Positions 6,035 through 7,823 of a stretch of DNA of 7,823 nt are shown here, piece by piece; position 1 is the first letter of the stretch; every line of letters begins with the position of its first letter. This stretch comes from Pseudomonadota bacterium (GTDB lineage: Bacteria; Pseudomonadota; Gammaproteobacteria; Arenicellales; Poriferihabitantaceae), in the NCBI GenBank assembly GCA_024226105.1, contig JAAELZ010000586.1:1-7823 (forward strand), written 5' to 3'. Made by a program: the position numbers and the translations under genes. Below the pieces are notes generated by a model that worked only from the letters and a program-made list of their open reading frames with translations, made no database searches and was not told the origin of the DNA.

Positions 6035-6152
6035 GGGGTTAAAAGCCCGGTTCCAGTATCGTTAGATGGTTTCTCGCATTCGGCTGACGAAAAACTACCA
6101 CTATTTATTCAGGTCGGCGGTAATTTTATTTGAACGGAAGTAACATAGCCCG

Positions 6153-7823
6153 ATGAATGATGAACTCTGCTCAGCCTGGGCCCCCGGCCTGGATTCAGAT
6201 ATTCCACCTGCTTATCAAAAGCTGGAAACCATTTGTTGCCCGGAAAACGTGACTTCCACGATTTCCGACGTGAAAGAAATTTCAACGCTGACGGGGTTGA
6301 GCCATGAAGAACTGGTGTCTTTCAGACCGGAGCGTCTTGTGGTTCATGAGCTTTTAATCAGGATTACCGCGAATATCGTGGTCAATGAAGGCAAAGATGA
6401 GCGGGATTTGGGTAGGGATTTCCGCGTGATCGCGAACACCATTCTCAGTGAATACATACAACCTCATATGGAAGAGATCAGGCGTGTCCATGCTGATCTG
6501 CATAACCGTGTGTATCAACTGGTGCAAAATCAACTGGGTGAAGCGCTGTTTGAAACCCGGAAACCGGTGATGGAAAAACGCAGCCTGTTTTGGTTTTTGC
6601 GCCGGAAAGAGCCGCAAGATAACCCCGGAAAGGCTGAAACGATCCAGGAACGGGAACACCGGGCGATCCATGCCTGTAAGGAAAAGGGCCTGGTTGCCAC
6701 AGATGAGTTGGAGATTGCGGTTTTTAAGAGCCTCTACCGCGTACTTGGTTTGATTTCCGGTACCCGTGGTTATATTGGTTCTGATCGTTCGTTTCTCACT
6801 GACCTGGTCAGTGCTCATGTGTGTAACCAGTACGGTAGCAGAATGATTGGTTTACAAATAAGCCCCTGGATCGAGGCGGCAATCGAACAAAAAAAATATA
6901 CCCGGGCTGTTTGTGCTGATGCCCCGATATTGATCAGTTTGAAAGGCGCTTCAGCAGCCGGCAAAAGTTCGTTACGCCCTATGCTGAGACAAACTCTGAA
7001 AGCCCAGGGGATTAATTCGGGTGATTATGCAACCATCAGCCCGGACATCTGGCGACGCTTTCTGCTCGACTACGATTCACTGGGGGCCGCTTACAAGTAT
7101 GCTGGACGGTTAACCGGTAAGGAAGTCATCATCATTGACGGCAAACTGGATCGTTACATACGGGAGAAATCAAATCGGGATCGGGCAATCCCCCATCTGT
7201 TGGTGGATCGATTCCGTTTTGATAGTTTCTCAAGTGAAAAAATATGGAAGGTATTGCATGGTACCTACGTACAGTACGTCGATACCATGTATATGTACTT
7301 TATCGTCACACCTCCTGAAGCCATTGTTGAAAGAGGCTGGGAGCGTGGCCTGAAAACCGGACGTTATAAATCGGTCGAGGATTTTCTGGACCACGCTGTG
7401 GAAGCCTATGCAGGCATGCCAAAAATATTTTTTAAATGGCTGGCCTATGATCAACCGCTATTCAAGTACGAATTTCTGAATAATGACGTACCCAGGGGTA
7501 CTTTCCCTACGACTATTGCCTTTGGTACGCAACAGGAAATAAATATTATTAGCGTGTCTGAGTTTATTGATATTGAGCGCTACCGGAAAATCAATATTGA
7601 GGCGAAATCGCCCGGGCAGATATATCCTGAAAAAATAGTTCTATCGGTCGATAACAACATGGAATTTCTGGGCCAGATCGTAAAGAAAATCCCGAACGTC
7701 AATTTTATCGATCGGGCCACGAATACAGCCTACCTGCAGGCTAGAAACGGGGTGTTTCGTGTTATGAACGAACGTATCTTTGCCGAAAAACTTGAAGATA
7801 AGGAAACAAATCAAATATTTTGT
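6153..7823 (+). CDS. Large P-loop NTPase/kinase-like protein of unknown function (C-terminus cut by window edge)
   Basis: The frame from ATG 6153 stays open for 557 codons to the window edge. An in-frame TAA at 6141 precedes the ATG, and GGAAG lies at 6136-6140. Residues 1-250 look mainly helical with no domain I can name, including RPERLVVHELLIRITANIVV (58-77). A Walker A loop GASAAGKSS (265-273) follows strand ILISLK. Downstream come TISPDIWRRFLLDYDSLGAAYKYAG (294-318), the Walker-B-like EVIIIDGKLD (324-333), HLLVDRFRFDSF (348-359) and a basic lid-like RGWERGLKTGRYKS (394-407). The layout resembles small-molecule or zeta-toxin-like P-loop kinases, but the size and helical N-terminus are unlike a plain toxin. 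The last about 90 residues may begin another domain. No signal peptide or membrane segment was seen. The 118 bp before it (6035-6152) hold no clear terminator or promoter, so co-transcription with the operon is open. Confidence 0.85.
   Translation, partial: MNDELCSAWAPGLDSDIPPAYQKLETICCPENVTSTISDVKEISTLTGLSHEELVSFRPERLVVHELLIRITANIVVNEGKDERDLGRDFRVIANTILSEYIQPHMEEIRRVHADLHNRVYQLVQNQLGEALFETRKPVMEKRSLFWFLRRKEPQDNPGKAETIQEREHRAIHACKEKGLVATDELEIAVFKSLYRVLGLISGTRGYIGSDRSFLTDLVSAHVCNQYGSRMIGLQISPWIEAAIEQKKYTRAVCADAPILISLKGASAAGKSSLRPMLRQTLKAQGINSGDYATISPDIWRRFLLDYDSLGAAYKYAGRLTGKEVIIIDGKLDRYIREKSNRDRAIPHLLVDRFRFDSFSSEKIWKVLHGTYVQYVDTMYMYFIVTPPEAIVERGWERGLKTGRYKSVEDFLDHAVEAYAGMPKIFFKWLAYDQPLFKYEFLNNDVPRGTFPTTIAFGTQQEINIISVSEFIDIERYRKINIEAKSPGQIYPEKIVLSVDNNMEFLGQIVKKIPNVNFIDRATNTAYLQARNGVFRVMNERIFAEKLEDKETNQIFC

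Noticed and set aside
6035..6152. Terminator or promoter between the small protein and the P-loop gene
   Set aside because: Only interrupted stems such as TGGTTT...AAACTACCA (about 6066-6103) without a T-run, and no convincing -35/-10 pair.
6354..6818. Minus-strand open frame of 154 codons
   Set aside because: It lies opposite the P-loop protein gene, shows no family features and has no operon context.

Overview
The window looks like the chromosome of a proteobacterium, most likely a gammaproteobacterium. Base composition is moderate, GTG and TTG starts are used, and the genes encode a GcvA-type LysR regulator and acyl-CoA catabolism. No RNA gene, CRISPR array or transposase was seen. The species cannot be named from the sequence alone.

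Left part (1-1679): a class III PLP-dependent aminotransferase of the 2,2-dialkylglycine decarboxylase (DGD) type is read on the minus strand and runs off the left edge. It is divergent from a complete GcvA-like LysR regulator gene. Only about 45 bp separates the two starts, which suggests the regulator controls the aminotransferase.

Middle gap (1680-2159): 480 bp without a gene. Its main content is a long imperfect dyad at 1906-2066, centred exactly on base 1986. The arms pair in one ungapped register, and each arm carries a copy of a smaller ATAAACT-type palindrome. A weaker dyad lies at 1832-1875.

Catabolic operon (2160-6034, plus strand): five tightly packed genes encode an acyl-CoA synthetase remnant, a short-chain dehydrogenase (SDR), an acyl-CoA dehydrogenase (ACAD), an APH-family kinase, and a 126-residue protein resembling LvaB/DUF6285. 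Gaps are 17 and 17 bp, followed by overlaps of 4 bp (GTGA) and 1 bp (TAATG). This is the gene content of the levulinate/4-hydroxyacid pathway known from Pseudomonas putida (lvaABCDE), in a different order (E'-D-C-A-B). In that pathway the acid is activated to its CoA thioester and a 4-keto group is reduced to 4-hydroxy. The kinase with its small partner then phosphorylates the 4-hydroxyl, and the ACAD-family enzyme removes phosphate so that beta-oxidation can follow. In animals the kinase and ACAD modules are fused as ACAD10/ACAD11. The synthetase has lost about 390 internal residues in frame, so the activation step must come from elsewhere or the first gene is a decaying remnant.

Right part (6153-7823): a large P-loop NTPase or kinase of unknown function, 557 codons without a stop, runs off the right edge. 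It follows the operon after a 118-bp gap and has no obvious link to it.
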